Part shown: positions 26,080 to 34,141 of the stretch, piece after piece
How the letters are laid out: each line of letters begins with the position of its first letter
How positions within the stretch are numbered: position 1 is the first letter of the stretch
Source: Bacillota bacterium
GTDB lineage: Bacteria > Bacillota > UBA4882 > UBA8346
NCBI GenBank assembly: GCA_023417475.1
Contig: JAEZFP010000045.1
Coordinates: forward strand, 7,287-71,286
Length of the DNA: 64,000 nt
Direction of reading: 5' to 3'
Notes under the pieces: model-generated
What the model was told of the DNA's origin: nothing
Seen by the model: only the letters and a program-made list of their open reading frames with translations
Databases searched by the model: none
Program-made: the position numbers and the translations under genes

Positions 26080-26958
26080 TTGTCAAATCTAAAAACAAAA
26101 CAGATTGCAATTTATGGAAAAGGAGGGATCGGCAAATCCACAACCACCTCCAATATCAGCGCCGCGTTGGCCAAAGCCGGCTATCGGGTAATGCAATTCG
26201 GGTGCGATCCCAAAAGTGATTCCACCAACACGCTGCGGGGTGGACAGTATATTCCGACAGTCCTGGATACTTTACGTGAAAAAAATACCGTCAAAGCCGA
26301 AGAGGTCGTCTATAAAGGATTCGGCGGAGTCTATTGTGTCGAGGCGGGTGGCCCGGCTCCGGGAGTCGGATGCGCCGGACGCGGCATCATTACGGCGGTT
26401 CAGCTATTAAAACAATTGAAAGTCTTTGAAGAGTTGGAGCTGGATTTTGTCTTGTTTGACGTGCTGGGAGACGTGGTCTGCGGCGGTTTTGCGGTGCCGA
26501 TCCGCGAAGGAATCGCTGATCACGTATTTACGGTGTCGTCCGCTGATTTTATGGCGATTTACGCCGCCAACAATTTGTTCAAGGGGATCCAAAAATACTC
26601 CAATAGCGGCGGCGCATTGTTGGGGGGCGTAATCGCCAATTCCATCAACGCCCCGTACGCCAAAGAGATCATCGATGATTTCGTCAAACAGACCGACACC
26701 CAGGTGATTGGCTATATCCCACGCTCAGTCACGGTTACTCAAGCCGAATTGCAGGGAAAAACCACCATCGAGGCAGCGCCCGATTCCGAACAGGCGAAGA
26801 TTTATCAACGGTTGGCGGAACGGATCGCCGGGCATAACGATTCCAAGGCTCCTTCCCCTTTGGATGTGAAAGATCTGCGGGAATGGGCGGCCAAATGGGC
26901 TGACGAACTGTTGGCGTTGGAGACGGGCGAAGTCCGGAGCGCGGCGGCCAATATTTAG
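26080..26958 (+). CDS. NifH-like nitrogenase reductase (iron protein)
   Basis: A 292-residue ATP-dependent electron donor. The P-loop is YGKGGIGKSTT (residues 12-22). Cys98 (GVGCAGRG) and Cys134 (DVVCGGF) are the ligands of the bridging [4Fe-4S] cluster of a NifH dimer, and Arg101 is the ADP-ribosylation site in NifH. The glutamate of the usual GGPEPGVGC motif is alanine here. TTG 26080 is preferred: AAAGGAG lies 9 bases upstream and the protein then begins at the normal NifH N-terminus; ATG 26032 would add 16 residues. It is the only NifH in the window, so it probably serves at least three component-1 pairs. MetN follows 15 bases later. Confidence 0.93.
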   Translation: MSNLKTKQIAIYGKGGIGKSTTTSNISAALAKAGYRVMQFGCDPKSDSTNTLRGGQYIPTVLDTLREKNTVKAEEVVYKGFGGVYCVEAGGPAPGVGCAGRGIITAVQLLKQLKVFEELELDFVLFDVLGDVVCGGFAVPIREGIADHVFTVSSADFMAIYAANNLFKGIQKYSNSGGALLGGVIANSINAPYAKEIIDDFVKQTDTQVIGYIPRSVTVTQAELQGKTTIEAAPDSEQAKIYQRLAERIAGHNDSKAPSPLDVKDLREWAAKWADELLALETGEVRSAAANI

Positions 26959-26973
26959 GGGGAGGAGCCTTTG

Positions 26974-27738
26974 ATGATTCAAATTGAAGGGTTGACCAAA
27001 AGTTACGCCACACCTGACGGCGCGATCGCCGCCTTAAAAAATGTGAATTTAGCAATTGATCAGGGCGATATTTTCGGCATCATCGGTTTTAGCGGCGCGG
27101 GCAAATCCACTTTGATCCGTTGCTTGAACCGTTTGGAAGAGCCGGATACCGGAAAAATTATCATCGGCGATCAGGAGATCACCGCTTTAAACAAAGCCCA
27201 ACTGCGCCAAGCCCGCAAGAAAATCGGCATGATCTTTCAACATTTTAATCTGTTCGACTCCAAGACGGTCTTTGAGAATATTGCCTTTCCATTGGCAGTG
27301 GCAGGCGATTCGCGGCGGCGGATCAATCAGCGGGTGGGCGAATTGTTGGAGTTGGTGCAATTGCAGGACAAGGCAAACGCTTATCCTATGCAATTAAGCG
27401 GTGGTCAAAAACAGCGGGTGGGAATTGCCCGGGCGCTGGCGAACAACCCGGAAGTCTTGCTCAGCGACGAGGCTACCTCAGCGTTGGATCCGAAAACAAC
27501 CTATTCCATCTTGGAGCTGTTGCGGAGCATTAATGACCGTTTAAATCTGACCATTGTGTTGATCACCCATGAGATGGACGTATTGCGCCGGGTTTGTAAC
27601 CGGGTTGCGGTGCTGGAGGATGGGGAGATTACCGAAACCGGTTCGGTGAAAGAACTTTTCACCAACCCGCAGACCGATACGACCAAGCTTTTTGTTCAGA
27701 GTGATTGCGAATTGCAGCAAAATCTATATTACATTTAG
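26974..27738 (+). CDS. metN: Methionine-type ABC transporter ATPase, short form
   Basis: A 254-residue ATPase. Walker A is GFSGAGKST (about residues 36-44), the signature LSGGQKQRVGIARAL, Walker B VLLSDEATSAL. The sequence is MetN-like (SKSVFENI-type region KTVFENIAFPL; DKANAYPMQLSGG), but it stops after the ATPase core. The C-terminal NIL domain, which binds methionine and inhibits transport in MetN of E. coli, is absent. GGAGGAG precedes the start. It is probably cotranscribed with the NifH-like gene. Confidence 0.9.
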   Translation: MIQIEGLTKSYATPDGAIAALKNVNLAIDQGDIFGIIGFSGAGKSTLIRCLNRLEEPDTGKIIIGDQEITALNKAQLRQARKKIGMIFQHFNLFDSKTVFENIAFPLAVAGDSRRRINQRVGELLELVQLQDKANAYPMQLSGGQKQRVGIARALANNPEVLLSDEATSALDPKTTYSILELLRSINDRLNLTIVLITHEMDVLRRVCNRVAVLEDGEITETGSVKELFTNPQTDTTKLFVQSDCELQQNLYYI

Positions 27739-27750
27739 GAATGATGCGTA

Positions 27751-28419
27751 ATGGCAAATGATCTTTTTCCTCTGCTCGGTACAGCCCTGGGCGAGACTTT
27801 ATACATGGTGGTATTAGCGACGGTTGCGGCATTAATTATCGGCTTGCCGCTAGGCATTGCGTTGGTGGTGACTTCGAAAGGACATATTGCCGACTGGCCC
27901 GGTTTTAACCAAACTGTCAGTACGTTGGTCAATGTGTTCCGTTCGTTCCCATTTATTATTTTGATTGTGGTTTTATTACCGCTCGCCAGATTGGTCATTG
28001 GCACTACGTTAGGAGCGACGGCGGCGGTGGTGCCGCTGGCTGTCGGGTCGGCCCCCTTTCTGGCGCGGATTATTGAAAACAGTTTAAAGGAGGTGGAAAA
28101 AGGCAAAATTGAAGCCGCCCTTGCCATGGGCGCCAAACCTGCCACGATTATTCGGGATATTTTGATTCCGGAATCCCTACCCTCGTTAATCCGGGGAATT
28201 ACCTTGGCGATCATTACCATCACCGGGTTCACCGCAACCGCGGGGGCGATCGGCGCGGGGGGGTTAGGCAGTTTGGCGATTCGTTTCGGGTATATGCGTT
28301 ACCGTGACGACATTATGTTTTGGACTGTGGCGGTATTAGTCGTCTTCGTCCAACTGATCCAATGGGGAGGGAACCGAATGGCCAATCGGATTGAACGCAA
28401 ACGTCATAAGAGTTTGTGA
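27751..28419 (+). CDS. metI: Methionine-type ABC transporter permease
   Basis: A 222-residue permease with five hydrophobic segments, as usual for MetI. The coupling loop is IEAALAMGAKPATIIRDILIPE. It starts 12 bases after the MetN stop and is followed by MetQ, completing a MetNIQ importer. Context suggests import of methionine or a related organic sulfur compound for this organism's sulfur island. Confidence 0.93.
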   Translation: MANDLFPLLGTALGETLYMVVLATVAALIIGLPLGIALVVTSKGHIADWPGFNQTVSTLVNVFRSFPFIILIVVLLPLARLVIGTTLGATAAVVPLAVGSAPFLARIIENSLKEVEKGKIEAALAMGAKPATIIRDILIPESLPSLIRGITLAIITITGFTATAGAIGAGGLGSLAIRFGYMRYRDDIMFWTVAVLVVFVQLIQWGGNRMANRIERKRHKSL

Positions 28420-28456
28420 AAGATCGAATTCGAAAGAAATGAAAGGATGATAACTG

Positions 28457-29251
28457 ATGAAACGTTTTTTCTTATGGTTTTTTGTAGTATTGGTCACCGG
28501 AGGGTCGGTCGTCGGATTAGCTTCCGCCGCTAACGTCACGCTGAAAGTAGGAGCAGCAGTGGTCCCACACGCTCAAATATTGGAGGTTGTTAAACCGGTA
28601 TTGCAGAAAGAAGGGATTAACCTTCAGATTGTGGTGCTTGATGATGAGGGACAGCTCAATCCGGCGCTCAACGATAAACAAATTGACGCCAATTACTTTC
28701 AGCATGTTCCCTATCTTGCTTCGGTATCGAAAGAAAAAGGTTATAAATTTACCGTTGCCGGAAAAATACATGTCGAGCCGATCGGGTTATACTCGAAAAA
28801 GCTTAAATCCAAAGATGAGCTGAAAAACGGCGCTAAAATCGCCATTCCCAACAATCCCTCCAATGAGTTTCGCGCTTTGGTTTTGTTGGAGGCGAATGGT
28901 TTGATCCAATTGAAGAAGGGTTTAGCCAACTATCAAGCGACACCGCAAGATATCATCGCCAATCCGAAACAACTGCAATTCGTAGAGATCGAAGCGGCTC
29001 AATTGACCCGGACGTTACCGGATGTGGACGGCGCGGTGATTAACACCAATTTTGTCCTTGACGCCAAGATTGACCCCAATACCGCCCTCTTCCGCGAGAA
29101 CGCCAACTCGCCATATGCGAATGTAATTGTCGTTCGGAAAGGTGATGAAACTCGACCGGAGATCCTAAAGCTGGTTACCGCTCTGCAAAGCCCGGCGGTT
29201 AAAAAATTCATTCTCGATAAATATAAGGGTGCGGTTGTTCCGGCTTTTTAA
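28457..29251 (+). CDS. metQ: Methionine-type substrate-binding protein
   Basis: A 264-residue NlpA/MetQ family protein. A signal peptide (KRFFLWFFVVLVTGGSVVG) ends at ASA-A without any cysteine, so the usual lipoprotein anchor of MetQ is missing. The mature protein has HAQILEVVKPVL, the NYFQHVPYL ligand segment and IAIPNNPSNEFRAL, all typical of the family. It ends before a terminator at 29281. Confidence 0.92.
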   Translation: MKRFFLWFFVVLVTGGSVVGLASAANVTLKVGAAVVPHAQILEVVKPVLQKEGINLQIVVLDDEGQLNPALNDKQIDANYFQHVPYLASVSKEKGYKFTVAGKIHVEPIGLYSKKLKSKDELKNGAKIAIPNNPSNEFRALVLLEANGLIQLKKGLANYQATPQDIIANPKQLQFVEIEAAQLTRTLPDVDGAVINTNFVLDAKIDPNTALFRENANSPYANVIVVRKGDETRPEILKLVTALQSPAVKKFILDKYKGAVVPAF

Positions 29252-29280
29252 TGACAATGGATGAAGAAGGATGTATTTAT

Positions 29281-29321
29281 TAAAGCCACTTGGTTCATTC
29301 GGAGCGAGTGGCTTTATTTTT
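29281..29321 (+). terminator. Intrinsic terminator after the nifH-metNIQ unit
   Basis: TAAAGCCACT and AGTGGCTTTA form a stem with the loop in between, followed by TTTTTG. Confidence 0.85.
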
Positions 29322-29344
29322 GTGCGATAATGTAACTTCTTGAA

Positions 29345-29373
29345 TTGACAAAATGACATGAAAGGATTATGAT
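29345..29373 (+). promoter_or_regulatory. Promoter of the second metNIQ unit
   Basis: TTGACA (29345-29350), a 17-base spacer and TATGAT (29368-29373): a near-consensus sigma-A promoter. The start point would be near 29380, about 40 bases before attenuator copy 5. Confidence 0.75.
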
Positions 29374-29421
29374 AGATAAAACACTAGTATTCCGACTGAA
29401 TTTAAAGAATTTAATATTGAT

Positions 29422-29491
29422 GGTTGACCAGATAACTGGAGACCAAGTTGACTGCGGGAGGGCACCCCTGTGGTTGGCTTGGTCTATTTTT
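29422..29491 (+). promoter_or_regulatory. Sulfur-island leader element, copy 5 (hairpin plus terminator)
   Basis: The box spans 29422-29444: GGTTGA, CCAG, loop ATAA, CTGG, AGACC. The terminator pairs GACCAAG (29441-29447) with CTTGGTC (29478-29484) and is followed by TATTTTTT. Box and terminator share GACC. It precedes the second metN by about 50 bases. In most Bacillota this position would carry a SAM (S-box) riboswitch, which is not present. Confidence 0.78.
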
Positions 29492-29542
29492 TATCGGCGC
29501 TAGTGAAGTACCGGTGCAGTTTCTTACATGGAGGAATGGCAT

Positions 29543-30643
29543 TTGATCCAATTGCAAGATATCAAAAAGACTTTTACGACCAAAAGTTACGCATTGGAAG
29601 CATTACGTGGTGTAACCCTGCAGATTAACGCCGGGGAAATTTTTGGGATCATCGGTTACAGCGGCGCCGGAAAAAGCACGTTGATCCGTTGTATCAATTT
29701 GTTAGAGCGTCCCACCTCCGGAACGGTAATTGTTAACGGGAAAGAGTTGACGGCATTAGCGCCCCATGAACTTCGCAAAAGCCGGGAAAAGATTGGGATG
29801 ATCTTTCAAAGTTTTAATCTGATGCGCTCGCGCAATGTGTTCCAAAACGTTGCCTACCCTCTAAAACAGCAAGGCTTGAACCACAAGCAGATTGCCACGA
29901 AAGTTTTAAATTTGTTGGAGTTGGTCGGCATCAGCGAAAAGGTCGAGGCATACCCGTCGCAACTGAGCGGGGGCCAGAAACAACGGGTGGCGATTGCCCG
30001 GGCCTTGGCGAACGATCCGGAAGTGTTGTTATGCGACGAAGCGACTTCGGCGTTGGATCCCCAGACCACCCATTCAATATTAAAACTTTTAAAGGATATC
30101 AACCAAAAATTGAATTTGACGATCGTGGTGATCACCCATGAAATGCAAGTGATTAAAGAGATTTGTCACCGGGTGGCGGTGATGGATCACGGCAAAATTG
30201 TCGAATCCGGCGACTTGCTTCAGCTATTTGCTCATCCGAAAGTGCAGGTGACCAAGGATTTTATTGCCACGGTTTTTCAGTCCAACCGTACCAAAGAATT
30301 TATTGAAACGGCGCATTTCGAGCACTCGTTGCAACCGAATGAAGTTGCCGCCCAGGTTGCGTTGGTCGGGGCAACAGCGAGTCAAACCTTTATCTCCGAA
30401 ATATCCAGGCGGTTTTTCGTTGATACGCAGATCGTTTTCGGCAATATCGAATTGGTTCAAGGGGTGTCGGTTGGAAACCTGTTTGTCAAGTTCCGCGGCG
30501 AACGGGATAATCTCGCCAAGGCGCTTCAATATCTGACCGAATTTGCGATTCCAGTGGAGGTGTTACATGATGTTGGAGATCTTGAAACCGCTCATTCCCA
30601 ATGTGATCAATCTCTTCCCCGATATGATCAAAGCGCTGTCTGA
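29543..30643 (+). CDS. metN: Methionine ABC transporter ATPase, with NIL domain
   Basis: About 366 residues. Walker A GYSGAGKST, signature LSGGQKQRVAIARAL and Walker B VLLCDEATSAL are followed by a C-terminal NIL (ACT-like) domain (about residues 265-340), the methionine sensor of MetN. TTG 29543 has GGAGG 7 bases upstream and gives the usual N-terminus (IQLQDIKKTF); ATG 29528 is an alternative. After the usual end (PVEVL) the frame continues for about 25 odd residues and overlaps metI by 77 bases, perhaps through loss of an original stop. It contrasts with the short MetN at 26974. Confidence 0.92.
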   Translation: MIQLQDIKKTFTTKSYALEALRGVTLQINAGEIFGIIGYSGAGKSTLIRCINLLERPTSGTVIVNGKELTALAPHELRKSREKIGMIFQSFNLMRSRNVFQNVAYPLKQQGLNHKQIATKVLNLLELVGISEKVEAYPSQLSGGQKQRVAIARALANDPEVLLCDEATSALDPQTTHSILKLLKDINQKLNLTIVVITHEMQVIKEICHRVAVMDHGKIVESGDLLQLFAHPKVQVTKDFIATVFQSNRTKEFIETAHFEHSLQPNEVAAQVALVGATASQTFISEISRRFFVDTQIVFGNIELVQGVSVGNLFVKFRGERDNLAKALQYLTEFAIPVEVLHDVGDLETAHSQCDQSLPRYDQSAV

Positions 30644-31250
30644 AACCGTTTTTATGGTCTTGATAGCGGGAGCGATCGCCACGATCGTCGGAATCCCCAT
30701 CGGAGTCGTTTTGGTTACTACCCGCTCCGGTGGAATTTTGGAAAACCGGGCAGTCAACAATATTGTTGGCAAAATCATCAATGTGTTGCGTTCGATTCCA
30801 TTCATCATTTTATTGGCGGCGATCATTCCGGTTACCCGGTTTTTGGTAGGGACCACCATTGGCACCAAAGGCGCGCTGGTCCCTTTGATCTTCGGGTCGG
30901 CGCCGTTTATCGCGCGTCAGATCGAATCGGCGCTGTTGGATATCGACAAAGGGGTTGTCGAGGCGGCACAAGCCATGGGTTCGAGTCCACTGGAGATTAT
31001 TTGCCGGGTGATGTTTCGGGAGGGGCTCCCCGGAATTATTTACGCGCTGACGATCACCACCATCAGTTTAATTGGTTTGTCGGCTATGGCGGGTACGGTT
31101 GGAGGAGGTGGATTGGGTGATTTCGCCATTCGTTACGGTTATCAGTATTTCCAGACGGATGTAATGGTCATCACCATTATTATCCTGCTGATCCTGGTCA
31201 ATGTGGTTCAGGGAATCGGCGATTTATTGATCAAATTGACCAGTCATTAA
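30567..31250 (+). CDS. metI: Methionine ABC transporter permease
   Basis: About 227 residues with MetI-type helices and the coupling loop VEAAQAMGSSPLEIICRVMF. ATG 30567 follows GGAGG and lies inside the end of the metN frame. It is followed by metQ at 31277, which has GGAGG before its start. Confidence 0.93.
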   Translation: MMLEILKPLIPNVINLFPDMIKALSETVFMVLIAGAIATIVGIPIGVVLVTTRSGGILENRAVNNIVGKIINVLRSIPFIILLAAIIPVTRFLVGTTIGTKGALVPLIFGSAPFIARQIESALLDIDKGVVEAAQAMGSSPLEIICRVMFREGLPGIIYALTITTISLIGLSAMAGTVGGGGLGDFAIRYGYQYFQTDVMVITIIILLILVNVVQGIGDLLIKLTSH

Positions 31251-31276
31251 TACAAATTGAATATGGAGGATTATCG

Positions 31277-32098
31277 ATGAAAAAATCAATGGTTTGGGTT
31301 GTTGCATTATTATTGGGTTTCGGAATTATTTTTAATTCGTATCTTGGCGACATTGCCGCGGCGGACAAAAAACAGGTCGTTAAACTAGGCATTGCCGGCG
31401 AGGACTACCGGATCTGGAATATTGTCAAAGCGAAACTGGCGAAAGAAGCTATCGAGTTGCAGATTATCAGCTTTGCCGATTATATCCGCCCCAATTTAGC
31501 CTTGGCGGAAAAAGAAATTGATTTGAATGCGTTTCAACATTATGCGTATCTTAATAAATTTGCGGCGGACCGTCATTTGAAACTGGCGCCGATCGGTGAG
31601 ACGATCCTTGCCCCGATGGGAATTTACTCGAGCAGTCTCAAGTCGGTGAAGAAATTGAAAGCTGAAGCGAAAATCGCGATCCCCAATGATGCGACCAATG
31701 AGGGACGGGCGCTCAATCTCTTGCAAAGCGCCGGGTTAATTAAGATTAAAGCCGGAGTTGGCCTCTTGCCGACCCTAAAAGATGTGGTGGAGAATCCGAA
31801 ACGTTTGCAGATCATCGAACTCGTCGCCACCCAGATTCCCCGTTCGCTGCAGGATGTGGACATCGCGGTAATCAATAGCGGTGTTGCGATCGACGCCAAA
31901 TTTTCCCCGGTCAAAGATGCGATTTTTCTGGAAAACTCCAAGTTGGAAACTTCAAAACCGTATGTCAATCTGATCGTGGCCCGGGAAGAGGATAAGGACA
32001 ATTCCCTGTATCAAAAAGTGGTCAAGGCGTATCGTTCCAAAGATGTCAAAAACGCGATTAACACCATTTATCAAGGCGCTTTTATTCCTGCGTTCTAA
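31277..32098 (+). CDS. metQ: Methionine ABC transporter substrate-binding protein
   Basis: A 273-residue NlpA/MetQ family protein. The N-terminal hydrophobic stretch ends near DIAAADKK with no lipobox cysteine. The family segments DLNAFQHYAYL and IAIPNDATNEGRAL are present. The two MetQ copies are clearly different in sequence and may bind different ligands (L-methionine, D-methionine or derivatives). A terminator follows at 32115. Confidence 0.92.
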   Translation: MKKSMVWVVALLLGFGIIFNSYLGDIAAADKKQVVKLGIAGEDYRIWNIVKAKLAKEAIELQIISFADYIRPNLALAEKEIDLNAFQHYAYLNKFAADRHLKLAPIGETILAPMGIYSSSLKSVKKLKAEAKIAIPNDATNEGRALNLLQSAGLIKIKAGVGLLPTLKDVVENPKRLQIIELVATQIPRSLQDVDIAVINSGVAIDAKFSPVKDAIFLENSKLETSKPYVNLIVAREEDKDNSLYQKVVKAYRSKDVKNAINTIYQGAFIPAF

Positions 32099-32114
32099 CG
32101 TAGGGCATTGTCAC

Positions 32115-32154
32115 AAGCAAGCATTCATTCCATTTGAATGCTTGCTTAGGTTTT
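32115..32154 (+). terminator. Intrinsic terminator after the second metQ
   Basis: AAGCAAGCATTCA and TGAATGCTTGCTT form a 13-base-pair stem with a short loop, followed by AGGTTTT. The T run is interrupted, so it may be leaky and allow expression of the M20 gene. Confidence 0.75.
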
Positions 32155-32193
32155 ATCGCTCGCGAATCATTTCAAAGGAAAGAAGACGTTATC

Positions 32194-33402
32194 ATGAGTA
32201 CTGTTACAATCAGCACCGCAGCGTTAACCGAACAACTGATCGGAGACATTCAAACGCAAAGTTCCCGGTACATTCGGATCAGTCACGATCTTAACGACCA
32301 TCCGGAGCTCGGCAATGAGGAATATTACGCGTTGGGACTGCTGACCCAGGTTCTTCGCGACGAGGGTTTCAGTATTGAAACGGATATCGCGGGACACCCA
32401 ACCGGATTTATTGCGCGCAAAAAAGCGCCAAACGCAATGGGTCCCGTCTTGGGATTTTTAGCCGAATATGACGCTTTGCCTGAAATCGGTCATGGCTGTG
32501 GTCACAATATCATCGGCACTGCCAGTGTGGCGGCAGCCATTACCGTAGCCAAGGTTCTGGCGGAGACCGGCGGGGAGATTGTGGTGTTTGGTTCCCCGGC
32601 GGAAGAAGGCGGCACCAACGGCAGCGCCAAAGCGAGCTATGTGAAACAAGGCTTATTTAAAGAGATTGACGCCTGTCTGATGGTTCATCCGGCCAATTTG
32701 ACAGCGACGACGGAAAGAACCTTAGCCCTGGATCCCATTGATTTTGAATTTAAAGGCAAACCCGCGCACGCGGCCGCCTGTCCGGAAAACGGGATTAATG
32801 CGTTGGACGGCGTGATCCAACTTTTTAACGGCATTAACGCACTCCGGCAGCATCTTCCGACTGATGTCAGAATTCACGGCATTATCACTCACGGCGGCGA
32901 TGCGCCCAATATTGTTCCCGCCTATGCGAAAGCCCGCTTTTTTGTCCGGGCGGGGACCCGGGCGCGTTGCAACGAAGTAACCCAAAAGGTCATCGCAATT
33001 GCGCACGGGGCGGCGCTCGCAACCGGAAGCGAAGTGGCGATCAGTTATTTTCAAAACCCGGTCGATGATTTTTTGATTAATCGCAATTTCAATACGCTGT
33101 TTAAAGAAGTGATGGAGCAGTTGGGGGCGGATATTTTAACCAACTCCGGACGTAACATGGGGTCGACCGATGCCGGCAATGTCAGTCAAGTTGTGCCGAC
33201 CATTCAACCGTTTATCCGAATCGGACCTGACGATTTGGTAGCCCATAGTGTCGAATTTGCCAACGCCGCGAAGTCCAAGGCGGGCGATCACGGGCTGTTG
33301 GTGAGCATTCAAGCGTTGGCAATCACCGGTCTCATCTTGTTGACCGATCCCCACCGCCTGCAAGCGATTAAGGATGAATTTGCCCTGCAGCGAAGCGAAT
33401 GA
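32194..33402 (+). CDS. M20 family amidohydrolase/peptidase
   Basis: A 402-residue M20 metallohydrolase (AbgB/PgdA-like subgroup of aminoacylases). Metal-site motifs are GFLAEYDALPEIGHGCGHN (about residues 86-104) and GSPAEEGG (about 134-141); the lid domain follows with KGKPAHAAACPENG. AAAGGAAAG precedes the ATG. Relatives split N-acyl amino acids or p-aminobenzoyl-glutamate. Between metQ and a corrinoid protein, a substrate such as an N-acyl-sulfur amino acid is plausible but only inferred. Confidence 0.88.
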   Translation: MSTVTISTAALTEQLIGDIQTQSSRYIRISHDLNDHPELGNEEYYALGLLTQVLRDEGFSIETDIAGHPTGFIARKKAPNAMGPVLGFLAEYDALPEIGHGCGHNIIGTASVAAAITVAKVLAETGGEIVVFGSPAEEGGTNGSAKASYVKQGLFKEIDACLMVHPANLTATTERTLALDPIDFEFKGKPAHAAACPENGINALDGVIQLFNGINALRQHLPTDVRIHGIITHGGDAPNIVPAYAKARFFVRAGTRARCNEVTQKVIAIAHGAALATGSEVAISYFQNPVDDFLINRNFNTLFKEVMEQLGADILTNSGRNMGSTDAGNVSQVVPTIQPFIRIGPDDLVAHSVEFANAAKSKAGDHGLLVSIQALAITGLILLTDPHRLQAIKDEFALQRSE

Positions 33403-33471
33403 AATAGTTTGGCAAAGTTTTGGCAGCGCGTGATCAAACACAACAAAATGGAGAAATGGAGCGATTTGGGA

Positions 33472-34110
33472 ATGTCTGAACAGCAAATTTTAGAACAACT
33501 TGCCCAAGCCGTGATTGATGGGGATGAAGATCTGGCGGATTCGGTCGCGCAACAAGCAATTGCGGCCGGGCTTGATGCCGGCGTGGCGATTGTCGACGGA
33601 TTGGCCAAAGGGATGGAGGTGGTCGGTCGTTATTTTGAGGAACAGGAATATTTTCTCCCCGAAGTGGTGATGGCGTCATTGGCGTTTCAAAACGGCGTGA
33701 AGATTTTAAAGCCGCATTTGCCGACTCAGGTCGCGCAGCCGGGAGTGGTCGTCATCGGAACCGTGCAAGGCGATACCCATGACATCGGGAAAAATCTGGT
33801 TGGCATTATGCTGGAAGCCGCCGGTTTCGAAGTGCATGACGCCGGGCGGGATGTTCCGCCCGAAGTGTTTACGGCCAAAGTGCGGGAGACCCAAGCGAAT
33901 CTCCTCGGCTTGTCGGCGCTGATGACCACTTCGATGGTAGGAATGAAAGCGGTGGTTGACTTGCTAAAACAAGAAGGTTTACGCGATAACGTCAAGATTA
34001 TGATTGGCGGCGCGCCGGTATCGGAACGTTATGCCCAAGATATCGGGGCCGACGGTTATTCGACGGACGCGGTGAGCGCGGTCCGCTTGGCAAAACGATT
34101 ACTGGCGTAA
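33472..34110 (+). CDS. Corrinoid (cobalamin-binding) protein, copy 2
   Basis: About 212 residues, similar to the protein at 9300: helical cap with GLAKGMEVVGRYFEEQEYF, then the B12 domain with GDTHDIGKNL, LSALMTTSMVG and GGAPVSE. The start at 33472 is chosen because it gives the usual N-terminus; TTG 33409 or ATG 33448 would add unconserved residues. It begins a corrinoid cassette: this protein, an activator at 34142, two methyltransferases and a QueG-like protein. Confidence 0.92.
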   Translation: MSEQQILEQLAQAVIDGDEDLADSVAQQAIAAGLDAGVAIVDGLAKGMEVVGRYFEEQEYFLPEVVMASLAFQNGVKILKPHLPTQVAQPGVVVIGTVQGDTHDIGKNLVGIMLEAAGFEVHDAGRDVPPEVFTAKVRETQANLLGLSALMTTSMVGMKAVVDLLKQEGLRDNVKIMIGGAPVSERYAQDIGADGYSTDAVSAVRLAKRLLA

Positions 34111-34141
34111 TCACATCACAACCTGATGGGGGTAGAATGAA

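Noticed and set aside
2253..26958. A dinitrogen-fixing nif cluster
   Set aside because: NifH- and NifDK-like genes are present, but the alpha subunits lack the equivalents of Gln191, His195 and His442, and nifE, nifN and nifV are absent. The neighbours are sulfur and corrinoid genes.
29422..29491. SAM (S-box) riboswitch in front of metNIQ
   Set aside because: The conserved S-box core and four-way junction are absent; the leader is about 70 bases and matches the other four attenuator copies instead.
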